Source: JANQIO01 sp043513815
GTDB taxonomy: Bacteria > Pseudomonadota > Gammaproteobacteria > Pseudomonadales > Halieaceae
Reading direction: 5' to 3'
Length of the DNA stretch: 64,000 nt
NCBI GenBank assembly: GCA_043513815.1
Contig: CP121313.1
Span: forward strand, 1,426,001 to 1,490,000
The translations under genes and the position numbers were made by a program. The notes below the pieces were generated by a model that made no database searches, was not told the DNA's origin, and saw only the letters and a list, made by a program, of their open reading frames with translations. Of the stretch, positions 52,211-60,342 are shown piece after piece. Every line of letters begins with the position of its first letter. Position 1 is the stretch's first letter.

Positions 52211-52924
52211 ATGCAGATCGCAGACCCCACCAGCACCCGTACCTGCCCGGAAATCGACATCATCCGTGAGACTCTCGAGCTAGACGATAAACGCATCATT
52301 GAACTGGGCTGTGGCACCGCCGAGCTGACCCGCATCATTGCCGAGAGCAGCCCGGGTGCTTCCGTGCTGGCCCTGGAAGTGGATGAGATCCAGCACGGCC
52401 ATAACCTAAACATCACCGACCTGCCCAACGTCGAATTTCGCCTGGCCGGCGCCCAGTCCATTCCCGCAGCTGACAACAGCACGGATGTGGTGCTCATGTT
52501 CAAGTCGCTGCACCACGTGCCGGGAGAGCTGTTATCCCAGAGCCTTGAGGAAGTGGCTCGCGTCCTCAAACCCGGCGGCCAGGCCTATATCTCGGAGCCT
52601 GTCTTCGCCGGGGCTTTCAATGACATCCTGCGCCTGTTCCACGACGAGCAAGTCGTGCGCGAAGCTGCCTTTGCCGCTATCAGCAAGGTCGTCGAGTCCG
52701 GCATCCTGGAGCTGGTCGAACAGCTCTTCTTCAACACCCCGGTGCAGTTTGCAGACTTCGCCGACTTCGAAGCCAAAGTCATCGGCGTCACCCACACTCA
52801 GCACCACTTGTCAGCAGACATCTACGAGCAAGTAAAAGCGCGCTTCGCCCAACACATGGCGCCCGATGGTGCCAGGTTCGCAGCGCCTATCCGCGTAGAC
52901 CTGCTCCGCAAACCAGAAGCCTAA
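52211..52924 (+). CDS. Class I SAM-dependent methyltransferase
   Basis: A 237-residue soluble methyltransferase. Motif I is IIELGCGTAELTRIIA, the acidic end of strand 2 is VLALEVDEIQH, and motif IV/post-I is NSTDVVLMFKSLHHVP, followed by VLKPGGQAYISEP. These are the features of the UbiE/Methyltransf_11 group. The substrate is not indicated by neighbours. It has its own ribosome site and starts 67 bp after the cyclase gene. Confidence 0.85.
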   Translation: MQIADPTSTRTCPEIDIIRETLELDDKRIIELGCGTAELTRIIAESSPGASVLALEVDEIQHGHNLNITDLPNVEFRLAGAQSIPAADNSTDVVLMFKSLHHVPGELLSQSLEEVARVLKPGGQAYISEPVFAGAFNDILRLFHDEQVVREAAFAAISKVVESGILELVEQLFFNTPVQFADFADFEAKVIGVTHTQHHLSADIYEQVKARFAQHMAPDGARFAAPIRVDLLRKPEA

Positions 52925-53048
52925 GCGGACCCGCGAGCCAAATACCTCCACCCTAACCACCCAAATCCAGTCACCCAAACCCCAAATATCCGACTATGCT
53001 AATGTCGGCTACCCCATCAAAAAAACAACAACAAGGACACGCCCCGAC

Positions 53049-54788
53049 GTGCTCGCATCACTAGTCCTCACCCGCCGCCCTGGCGTGCGCTACCTCACCG
53101 GCGCCTTCATGTATTTTGCCCAGGGCATCCCCCACGGCCTTCTGTCCATCGCCCTTCCGGCCTGGCTGGTCAGCGAGGGCGCCACCGCCGCCCAGATCGG
53201 CTCATATCTCGCCGTTATCGCACTGCCCTGGGCCTTCAAGCTGGTCACAGGCCCGCTGATGGAGCGTTTCGAATTCCTGCCCATGGGCCGCCGTCGACCC
53301 TGGGTGTTGGGTGCCCAGATCGGCCTCTGCCTGGCCCTGCTGGCACTCACTCAGGTCGATGACCCCGCCGCCCAGATCGGCCTGCTGGCTGCCATCGGTT
53401 TTGCCATCAACTGTTTCGCCGCCACCCAGGATGTGGCGGTAGACGGCATGGCCATCGATGTCACCCCGCTAAACGAACAGGGCCGCCTCAATGCTTTCAT
53501 GAGTTTCGGCAAGGCCATCGGCTGGAGCTCCACCGCCGCAGTGTCCGGCATTCTGCTCGCTACCCTGGGGCTCGCCTTTACCGCCACGGTAGCGGCAATT
53601 GTGTCCGTCGCCGGTGTACTGCTGATGCTGGCCATCCGCGAACGCGAGGGCGAGCGCGTATTGCCCTGGAGTGACGGCAGCGCCGCCAGCGTGACCCGCG
53701 CGGAAACCTCCTTCAAATCCGTACTGTCCGATGTGAACAAGGTGCTGTGGAGCCGCATCAGCCTGATTGTGATGGGGGTGATGTTTTTCGACGGCCTGAT
53801 TTACGGCTACGGCCAGGCGCTGATGCCCTTCGCCGCAGTGAATGTGTTCGGCTATACCTCGGCAGGCTGGTCGCAGCTGGTCGCTGTGATGGGCATGGTG
53901 GGCGCTTTGCTCACCCTGGGACTGGGCCCATTGATTGATCGCGCCGGCGCCAAGGGCATGCTGCTGATCACCATCGGCCTGGTGGGTGTGCATGCCTTTA
54001 CCCTGTCGCAAACCCAGCACCTGTGGGAGAACACCCTGTATGTGCGTACCATGCTGTCGATTTATGTGGTCATGCTGCCCATCGTTATGGTGGCCTCCCT
54101 GGCCCTGGCCATGGCGATCTGTTCCGGGCCCATCTCCGCCACCCAGTTCGCTATCTACATGTCAGTTGCCAACCTGGGCCATACCGTGGGCTCCAAGGTC
54201 TACGGCACAGTGGCCGAGCAATCCAGCTACGTGCAGTCCTACGCCATGATGAGCGTGCTGGTAATTGCCATGATCGTGGTGCTGGTGTTTTACCGACATG
54301 CGGCACCCGAAGAGGAAGGCAGCTCACGCAAGCCCAAACGTCGTGTGACCGTCGGCGTGGCCGGTGCCGGTGCGGTGGGCTTCTGGTCCGGCTCCATCCG
54401 CTGCCCGAAATGCCGCACTGATATGGAACAGGTCATGCACGACGGCATTGAGGTAGACCGCTGCGTGCACTGCAAGGGCCTGTGGTTCGACCCCGGCGAG
54501 ATCGAGGCGCTAAGCGACAAAAAGGCCGCCGCTGCACTGGATATCGGCGACGAGGCTGTCGGTCAATGGCAGGACGGCGTGCAGTACTACGACTGCCCAC
54601 GCTGCGCCGGTGCCATGATGTCAGTCTCCGACGCCCGCCAACCCCATATCCATTTCGAGACCTGCCGCGATTGCGGCGGCTCCTTCCTGGATGCGGGAGA
54701 GCTGCGCGATCTGGCTCATCTGAGCTTCGGCGAATTCTTCAAGTCGCTGCTGCCGGGCAAGAAGTTACTGGAAAAGGCCCCAGGCTGA
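53049..54788 (+). CDS. MFS permease fused to two TFIIB-type zinc ribbons
   Basis: A 579-residue fusion. Residues 1-430 are a 12-helix MFS transporter of the AmpG/PAT type (GIPHGLLSIALPAWLVSEGATAAQIG, then PLMERFEFLPMGRRRPWVLGAQ). Residues about 450-570 are two zf-TFIIB zinc ribbons: CPKC (from 452)...CVHCKGLWFDPGEIE and CPRC (from 516)...CRDCGGSFLDAGELRDL. The ribbons are probably cytoplasmic. The fusion is in one uninterrupted frame, with no stop or frame change at the joint. The start is GTG with AAGGA about 12 bases upstream. Substrate unknown; muropeptides or siderophores are typical for the MFS group. Confidence 0.85.
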   Translation: MLASLVLTRRPGVRYLTGAFMYFAQGIPHGLLSIALPAWLVSEGATAAQIGSYLAVIALPWAFKLVTGPLMERFEFLPMGRRRPWVLGAQIGLCLALLALTQVDDPAAQIGLLAAIGFAINCFAATQDVAVDGMAIDVTPLNEQGRLNAFMSFGKAIGWSSTAAVSGILLATLGLAFTATVAAIVSVAGVLLMLAIREREGERVLPWSDGSAASVTRAETSFKSVLSDVNKVLWSRISLIVMGVMFFDGLIYGYGQALMPFAAVNVFGYTSAGWSQLVAVMGMVGALLTLGLGPLIDRAGAKGMLLITIGLVGVHAFTLSQTQHLWENTLYVRTMLSIYVVMLPIVMVASLALAMAICSGPISATQFAIYMSVANLGHTVGSKVYGTVAEQSSYVQSYAMMSVLVIAMIVVLVFYRHAAPEEEGSSRKPKRRVTVGVAGAGAVGFWSGSIRCPKCRTDMEQVMHDGIEVDRCVHCKGLWFDPGEIEALSDKKAAAALDIGDEAVGQWQDGVQYYDCPRCAGAMMSVSDARQPHIHFETCRDCGGSFLDAGELRDLAHLSFGEFFKSLLPGKKLLEKAPG

Positions 54789-54921
54789 CGTGCGGTACGC
54801 TTTTGTTGCTATAGCTGCCGTCCATCGCCGCTCACATGACGCCCCACATAAGCAAGTAGCGTCTGTGTCGGTTCCGCGTGCATAATCGCGCGCTTCACTC
54901 GACTAACATTCAGGACCTTCC

Positions 54922-56160
54922 ATGAAATATTTCAAGGTGATCGTGGCCGCTACCCTGGCCTGTGTGACCTGGGCCGCCGTGGCATTCTATGGCGGCTTGA
55001 ACGGCTGGTGGCTGGAACCCATGGCCGAGGCCGATGATACCCAGGGGTTCATGGAGGCCGCGGTGGCCATGGTCGACAACGCCGGCCCCGGCAGCGTGGC
55101 TTTTACCGTGATTGAAAACGGCGAGGTCTATGACGCCCACTACCGCGGCAGCGACCGGTCCGTCGACGGCGACACCCTTTTTCCCGTAGCGTCGCTCAGC
55201 AAGTGGCCGACGGCCTACGGCGTGATGCTGCTGGTGCAGGACGGCAAGATCGACCTGGACGCACCGGTCTCGAATTACCTTACGCGCTGGCAATTGCCGG
55301 AAGGCGAGTTTGATAACGCCGGCGTAACGGTACGCCGGCTGCTATCGCATCTTGCGGGCCTGACTGACGGGCTGGGTTTCGGCGACTACACCGCCGATGA
55401 AACCCTGCCGACACTGGAGGAATCCCTCGCCAACCCCCACGATTCAGACGATGCCGGTGTCAGTATTGCCGTGGGCCGCGAGCCCGGTAGCGAGTGGGAC
55501 TATTCCGGCGGCGGCTACCTGATACTGGAGCTGCTGGTGGAAGAGGTGAGCGGGCAGGACTTCGCCGAGTATATGCAGCAGGCAGTGTTTGCACCGCTGG
55601 GCATGACCCGCAGCAACTATGACTACCTGGCCGGGCAGGACAATATATCGGGCTCTTATGAGCGCAGCGGCGAACCAGCACCCCTCTATCGTTATGCCGC
55701 CAACAGCGCTACCGCGCTTAACACTACTGCCAAGGATATGGTGCGCTTCGCCCTTGCGCAGATGGGTGAGAATGCACCGCTCAGCGCAGACAGGGTCGCC
55801 CTGATGCGTGAGCCCCAGGGCTACCAGACCGGTTTTGCCATCTGGGGCACCGGGGTCATGCTGTACTCGCCCAATGGTGAAGGTGACTATGTGTTTGGTC
55901 ACGACGGTGCCAACGACCCGTCTATCAATGCCAGCGTGCGGGTTAACCCGACCACCGGCGACGCCATTGTCGCCCTGTCGACCGGCCCCGCCTACCTGGC
56001 TTCGCGCATCGCCTACCAGTGGGGCCTGTGGAACAACGGGTACCCGGATTTCATTCAGACCCACCTGGCGGTCGAAAGCTCCGTACGCCCGATACTGACC
56101 GGGCTTGCGTTGATCGCCCTGCTGGCTATAGCGCTGTTGGTGAGGTTGTATCGGCGCTAA
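54922..56160 (+). CDS. Serine beta-lactamase-like hydrolase
   Basis: A 412-residue exported protein of the class C beta-lactamase/esterase family, with catalytic SLSK (Ser91, Lys94) and a second motif YSGGGY in place of Y-x-N. An HDG segment (GHDGANDP) would be the third motif. An N-terminal signal or anchor (about 5-24) and a C-terminal hydrophobic helix (LTGLALIALLAIALLVRLYRR) suggest a periplasmic catalytic domain held by both ends or by the C-terminus. Likely an esterase or D-aminopeptidase rather than a true beta-lactamase. Confidence 0.85.
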   Translation: MKYFKVIVAATLACVTWAAVAFYGGLNGWWLEPMAEADDTQGFMEAAVAMVDNAGPGSVAFTVIENGEVYDAHYRGSDRSVDGDTLFPVASLSKWPTAYGVMLLVQDGKIDLDAPVSNYLTRWQLPEGEFDNAGVTVRRLLSHLAGLTDGLGFGDYTADETLPTLEESLANPHDSDDAGVSIAVGREPGSEWDYSGGGYLILELLVEEVSGQDFAEYMQQAVFAPLGMTRSNYDYLAGQDNISGSYERSGEPAPLYRYAANSATALNTTAKDMVRFALAQMGENAPLSADRVALMREPQGYQTGFAIWGTGVMLYSPNGEGDYVFGHDGANDPSINASVRVNPTTGDAIVALSTGPAYLASRIAYQWGLWNNGYPDFIQTHLAVESSVRPILTGLALIALLAIALLVRLYRR

Positions 56161-56231
56161 ACGGCAGGCCATTTTCGTCTTTTGGTTAAAGCCATCTACA
56201 CTGAACAACAATAACGATAAGGAGCAATACC

Positions 56232-57272
56232 ATGGACGTTAAAGCCTACGCCATCACTGCCGAAGGCCAGGGCCTGGAGCCCTTCACCATCCAGCGCCGC
56301 GAGCCCGGCCCCGACGAGGTGCTGGTAGAAATGATGTTCTGCGGCATCTGCCACACCGACCTGGTGGTGGCCAACAACGAATCCAGACAGGCCCAGTACC
56401 CGGTCGTCCCCGGCCACGAAATGATCGGGCGCGTCACCCAGGCCGGCGCCAATGTCAGCAAGGTGGCGGTAGGCGATGTGGTGGGCATCGGTTGTATTGC
56501 CGATTCCTGCCGCAGCTGTAACCCCTGCAACGACGGTGACGAGCACTACTGCGACAAGGGCTTCGTCATGACCTTCAACAGCACCAATCTGGCGGGCGAG
56601 AAAACCTGGGGCGGCTACAGCAGCCACTACACCATTCACGAACACTATGTGGTGAAACTCCCCGACGGCCTCGACCCGGCCGGTGCCGCACCGCTGCTGT
56701 GCGGAGGCATCACCGTCTACACACCGTTGAAAAGATTCAAAGCTGGCCCCGGTATGCGAGTAGGGGTGGCAGGCCTCGGCGGCCTCGGCCACCTGGCGAT
56801 CAAAATGGCCAGGGCCATGGGCGCCCAGACCACCATGATCACCGGCTCACCTAGCAAGGTCGCTGACGCCGAGAAACTCGGCGCCGACGATGTCGTCCTC
56901 ACCAGCGACAAAGACCAGATGGGCGCCGCCGCAGGCAGCTTTGATCTGATCGTCAATACCATCTCTGGCGAACACGACGTGAACGCCTACCTGCCTCTGC
57001 TGAGCCGCAAGGGCACCATGTGCTATGTCGGCGCCCCCCAGGTTCCGCTGCCCCTGGTTATGGGCCTGCTCATCTTTGGCGACAAGGTCATGGCCGGCAG
57101 CCTGATCGGCGGCATTCCCTCGACTGAAGAAATGCTCAACTTCTGCGCCGAGCACAACATCACCGCCGATATCGAAATGGTCAGCATGGACAAGGTCAAC
57201 GAGGCCTGGGAGCGGCTGGAGAACAACGACGTCAAATACCGCTTCGTGATTGATATGGCGACGCTGGCCTGA
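56232..57272 (+). CDS. Zinc-dependent alcohol dehydrogenase, NAD(P)-linked (YahK/CAD type)
   Basis: A 346-residue medium-chain dehydrogenase. Catalytic zinc ligands are Cys37 in FCGICHTD and His62-Glu63 in PGHEMIG, plus a downstream Cys. Structural-zinc cysteines 93, 96, 99 and 107 are intact. The cofactor fold is VAGLGGLGHLAIKMARAMGA, and MITGSPSK after it (serine rather than aspartate) suggests NADP. It resembles YahK/cinnamyl-alcohol dehydrogenase-like aldehyde reductases. ATG with AAGGAG seven bases upstream. Confidence 0.9.
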   Translation: MDVKAYAITAEGQGLEPFTIQRREPGPDEVLVEMMFCGICHTDLVVANNESRQAQYPVVPGHEMIGRVTQAGANVSKVAVGDVVGIGCIADSCRSCNPCNDGDEHYCDKGFVMTFNSTNLAGEKTWGGYSSHYTIHEHYVVKLPDGLDPAGAAPLLCGGITVYTPLKRFKAGPGMRVGVAGLGGLGHLAIKMARAMGAQTTMITGSPSKVADAEKLGADDVVLTSDKDQMGAAAGSFDLIVNTISGEHDVNAYLPLLSRKGTMCYVGAPQVPLPLVMGLLIFGDKVMAGSLIGGIPSTEEMLNFCAEHNITADIEMVSMDKVNEAWERLENNDVKYRFVIDMATLA

Positions 57273-57285
57273 AGCTTCACGCGAT

Positions 57286-57308
57286 GCCTGGCGGTGTAAC
57301 CGTCAGGC
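57286..57308 (+). terminator. Hairpin after the alcohol dehydrogenase gene
   Basis: GCCTG-x-CGGT and ACCG-x-CAGGC form a mismatched nine-pair stem around a GTA loop, 14 bases after the stop codon. No U-tract follows. Confidence 0.35.
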
Positions 57309-57473
57309 GTTGTGCTGCCCCCTGAAACACTTCATTGAGCTTCGCAGACCGGAGTGCGATAGCCTTGCAGTTCTAGATTTGTCTGGCTCACTTCGTCGAT
57401 TAAGGCGGCGAAGCGGGGTGGTGGTTGGCGGACTACGCTATAGACGCCGTTAACTTCAATGATCTCTTCCGCT

Positions 57474-58400
57474 TCAGGGCACCACCAACAATCCCTTTTC
57501 GGGTGCAACGCCTATTTGCACACGGGTTCCAGAGTTGAAGGCAATGTAGTCGCTCTCGATGCCGTCGGAAAATACAACGCCACCCTCAGGCATCGACGAG
57601 TCGATGGTCAGTTGCTCCTTTTTTCGAATGGCACCGAATACCAGGCTGGTACCCGTGGTGCGACTCGGAAACGGTTCCCGCACGGTAAATTGCAGTCGAT
57701 CCGCATCCCAGGGAAAACCCGGCTGCAGCGAATGCTCCCGATCGCCGGTGACGCCGATGGCACCGGCCAGGATCGACTGGAACCAACCCGTCGACCCAAA
57801 CCCCGTTGACACGATTATGCCCGATGAGGACTGGGCCTCGCTGACACCACTCCAGTGGAGGGTATAGCGAGCCGATGTATGGGTGCGAGGCCCGACAAAT
57901 AGATCGTTGACCGCCAGCATGCGCTGCCCGTCATTGGTCGTCGCCTCCGCAAAGGTGATGTGCCTGTTGTTGAAGCCGCCGCTCAAGGTCGCGTCCACCG
58001 CATGCTGCAAGTCCGCCGTCTCAAAGGGTAGCAACTTGCCGTCCCAGCGATGGGGGTCGGGATTGATGCCGATGACCGGTTGGCCGCCAAGATATTTCAG
58101 GGTGTTGGCGACCAGCCCGTCCTGGCCAATCACGACAACGACATCCATCGTACCGAACTGGTAGTTGGGCAGGAATCCGCGCTCGATAACCTGGTAGCGA
58201 CCCAGCGGCTTGAGGGTTCTCTCGACCTCTTTCAAACGTTGTTGATAGAGATCGTGTTCCGCCAGATAGTCCGCCGGGTCGGCATCGCTGTGCTCCAGGT
58301 AGAACTTCGCCTGGGGCCAGGTGTTGAAACGCTCTACCAGCTCCTGAAGCCGCGTCTTGCGGCTCACCACCACGAAACTGGCGTCGTCGGCGCGCTTCAT
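57474..58400 (-). CDS. NAD-kinase-like protein
   Basis: A 308-residue cytosolic protein of the NAD kinase/diacylglycerol kinase superfamily. The nucleotide motif is VVIGQDGLVANTLKYLGGQPVIGINPDP, with GGDG changed to GQDG (92-95). NDLFVG supplies the N-D/E motif, and STGFGSTGW replaces the usual T-P-T-G-S-T. An extra N-terminal 75 residues contain a coil. ATP-dependent NAD phosphorylation is the family activity, but the changed motifs mean it is not proven here. Its start overlaps the SPFH gene stop by four bases (ATGA), so the two are coupled. The only other NAD-linked gene nearby is the divergent NrtR-like regulator. Confidence 0.75.
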   Translation of the reverse strand: MKRADDASFVVVSRKTRLQELVERFNTWPQAKFYLEHSDADPADYLAEHDLYQQRLKEVERTLKPLGRYQVIERGFLPNYQFGTMDVVVVIGQDGLVANTLKYLGGQPVIGINPDPHRWDGKLLPFETADLQHAVDATLSGGFNNRHITFAEATTNDGQRMLAVNDLFVGPRTHTSARYTLHWSGVSEAQSSSGIIVSTGFGSTGWFQSILAGAIGVTGDREHSLQPGFPWDADRLQFTVREPFPSRTTGTSLVFGAIRKKEQLTIDSSMPEGGVVFSDGIESDYIAFNSGTRVQIGVAPEKGLLVVP

Positions 58401-59419
58401 CGCTTCGCGACCTTGCCGAGCGCCTGCCCGAGAAGGTCGGGGGTGATGTTCAGCTCGCCGATCTTCTCGGCATTCTGAGCCAGGGATTCAAAAGCCATGG
58501 CCATCAGTTCCGGCGACTTCATCTTCGCAAGCGCCATCGCGCGGATGTACTCCGCCGGCAAGACCTGGAAGGCCCGTGAGCGGGCTTCGATGGCATAGGC
58601 CTCCGTGTCCGCCTTTACGCGGTCATTTTCTGCGCCTAGCTCCACCAGTTCCGCCCGTTCGCCCTCGGCCGCGATTTCCGTCTGGATGCGCTCGCGCTCG
58701 GTTTCCGCACGGCTGAGCATCAGGGCCCGCTCGTTCTCAACACGCGACTCCTCGATCTCCTGCTCTTTTTGCTGGACTGACAGCGCTGTTTGCAGTTCGG
58801 CTTCCTTGATGGTGCGCTCCTGCTCAACAGCGAACTTGCGTCGGGCATAGATGGCGTCGTCTGCTTCCTTGAGAATCGACTCTCTGGCTTCAGCCTCCAG
58901 CGCCCGCGAGGTTTCGGTGGTCGGGGTAACCGCTACTATGGTCGCGTCGATCACTTCCAGCCCCAGTTGTTCGAGTGCGCTGGCGCCGGCCAGCCGCTCT
59001 TCGAGCAAGGTGGTTAGATCCTGCGCCAGTAGAAGGGCCTCTCTAAGGCGAGTGGACTGCACCTTCCGCTGAATGATGGACTGCGCCGCTCGCACTATGT
59101 TGTCCTCCAAGCGCAGGGGGTCCTCAGAGACGTAGTTGTCGGCCTTGCCCACCACATTGAAATTGAGCATTTCCGCGGTGCGTTCCGGGTTTGCGACCCG
59201 GAAATTCACCTGGCCCTGCACACTCAGTTCCTGGAAGTCGGCCGTTGTCAGCGCGAAAATGAAGGGCGCCTCCTGGGCGCTGACAGGCAGGGCAGCGATA
59301 GATGTGCGGGTGGCGTCGTAGAAAAAACTCAGTCCTCTACCTTGCTGTCGGATCTTGCCGTTGATGGTCTTGATCACGTAGGTGGAGGCGTCGGCCTTGA
59401 AGTAGTTGATGAAGAACAT
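58397..59419 (-). CDS. SPFH-domain protein (prohibitin/stomatin-like)
   Basis: A 340-residue protein. The SPFH domain covers about 1-175 (QEAPFIFALTTADFQELSVQGQVNFRV, YVSEDPLRLEDNIVRAAQSIIQRKVQS). A long charged coiled coil follows (about 180-275, rich in E, R, A and Q), and then a short C-terminal segment. There is no clear transmembrane helix or signal, unlike most prohibitins, so it is a peripheral or cytosolic scaffold. It is the first gene of the SPFH/NAD-kinase-like operon. Its promoter region contains the triple 17-bp palindrome at 59438-59516. Confidence 0.8.
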   Translation of the reverse strand: MFFINYFKADASTYVIKTINGKIRQQGRGLSFFYDATRTSIAALPVSAQEAPFIFALTTADFQELSVQGQVNFRVANPERTAEMLNFNVVGKADNYVSEDPLRLEDNIVRAAQSIIQRKVQSTRLREALLLAQDLTTLLEERLAGASALEQLGLEVIDATIVAVTPTTETSRALEAEARESILKEADDAIYARRKFAVEQERTIKEAELQTALSVQQKEQEIEESRVENERALMLSRAETERERIQTEIAAEGERAELVELGAENDRVKADTEAYAIEARSRAFQVLPAEYIRAMALAKMKSPELMAMAFESLAQNAEKIGELNITPDLLGQALGKVAKR

Positions 59420-59437
59420 AGTCTTTTCTCCCTAGAT

Positions 59438-59516
59438 AGTGACCTTGTGTCACTTTCAAGTATAGTGTCGAAAAGTCACTTAATCTGTCAAGCGTTATTA
59501 GTGACAAATAGTCAAA
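59438..59516. promoter_or_regulatory. Three copies of a 17-bp palindromic operator
   Basis: AGTGAC-N5-GTCACT at 59438-59454 (perfect), AGTGTC-N5-GTCACT at 59464-59480 (one mismatch) and AGTGAC-N5-GTCAAA at 59500-59516 (two mismatches) all have the same 6-5-6 geometry and lie in the 165-bp gap between the SPFH operon and the NrtR-like gene. The middle copy lies inside the likely SPFH promoter, as expected for repression. Most likely bound by the NrtR-like regulator; not matched to any published consensus here. Confidence 0.65.
59459..59491 (-). promoter_or_regulatory. Probable SPFH-operon promoter
   Basis: On the minus strand TTGACA (59491-59486) is followed by TATACT (59464-59459), close to sigma-70 consensus but with a 21-bp spacer. 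A weaker CACTAT lies at 18 bp. The middle operator occupies most of the spacer, so bound regulator would block polymerase. Confidence 0.45.
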
Positions 59517-59584
59517 AAGTTTGGCAGCCCCTCTCGGTCGCGGTAGGATGAGGTGGTCCCTGACAGCACGACATAGATAAGTCT

Positions 59585-60298
59585 ATGAATGAAAACGAGT
59601 TTTTAGAGAGTTATGACCAGGCCACGTACCCGGGGCCGCTGGTGACAGTGGATAGCGTTCTGTTCACCTTCATCGCAGAGCGGTTGCGAGTGCTGCTCGT
59701 GAAGCGCGATGCGCACCCCGATCTTGGGAAATGGGGGCTGCCGGGGGGATTCATCCAGATCGACAGCGACGCCAACCTGGAAGCGGCGGCCTACCGGAAA
59801 CTGAAGGATAAAACCGGCGTCAATCCGCCTTACCTGGAGCAGCTTTGTTCGGTGGGCAGCGCCAGCCGGGACAAGCGCGGCTGGTCGGTCACCGTCTGCT
59901 ACACGGCGCTGATGGCCCACCAGTCCTGCGAGGCGCACGTTGACAGTGTCGCGGATGCCCAGTGGTTTGATGTCGAGGAGGCCCAGGCCATGGAACTCGC
60001 CTTCGATCACCAGTCATTGCTGGAAAGCGCGCTGGAGCGTCTCCGGCACAAGGCACTCTATTCCATCGTTCCCGCCTATGCCCTGGGTGAGACATTCACC
60101 TTGCCGGAGTTACAGCACTTGCATGAGGCGCTGATTGGAAAACCCCTGCAGAAGCGCTCTTTCCGCCGGCGTATAGAACAGGCAAACCTGTTGATCGATA
60201 CCGGAGAGAAGCGCAACCAGGGCGGGCGCCCAGCGTCGCTCTATCGTGTAAAAGAGTCTTCCAGGGATTACACCTTCCTGCGCAACCTGGAGAGCTAA
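59585..60298 (+). CDS. NrtR-like Nudix/winged-helix transcriptional regulator
   Basis: A 237-residue protein with an N-terminal Nudix domain (VDSVLFTFIAERLRVLLVKRDAH, LGKWGLPGGFIQIDSD) and a C-terminal winged-helix domain (about 155-230, with QKRSFRRRIEQANLLIDTG, then the GRPASLYRV wing). This is the NrtR layout; NrtR senses ADP-ribose-type NAD metabolites through a Nudix fold. The Nudix box is degenerate: the R-E-x-x-E-E-x-G core is replaced by R-K-L-K-D-K-T-G, so hydrolysis is unlikely and the domain is probably a ligand sensor. Divergent from the SPFH/NAD-kinase-like operon across the operator cluster. Confidence 0.85.
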   Translation: MNENEFLESYDQATYPGPLVTVDSVLFTFIAERLRVLLVKRDAHPDLGKWGLPGGFIQIDSDANLEAAAYRKLKDKTGVNPPYLEQLCSVGSASRDKRGWSVTVCYTALMAHQSCEAHVDSVADAQWFDVEEAQAMELAFDHQSLLESALERLRHKALYSIVPAYALGETFTLPELQHLHEALIGKPLQKRSFRRRIEQANLLIDTGEKRNQGGRPASLYRVKESSRDYTFLRNLES

Positions 60299-60342
60299 GT
60301 GAAATCGGGGTCGGATAGGATCGATTCTTCCAAGGACGAAGC

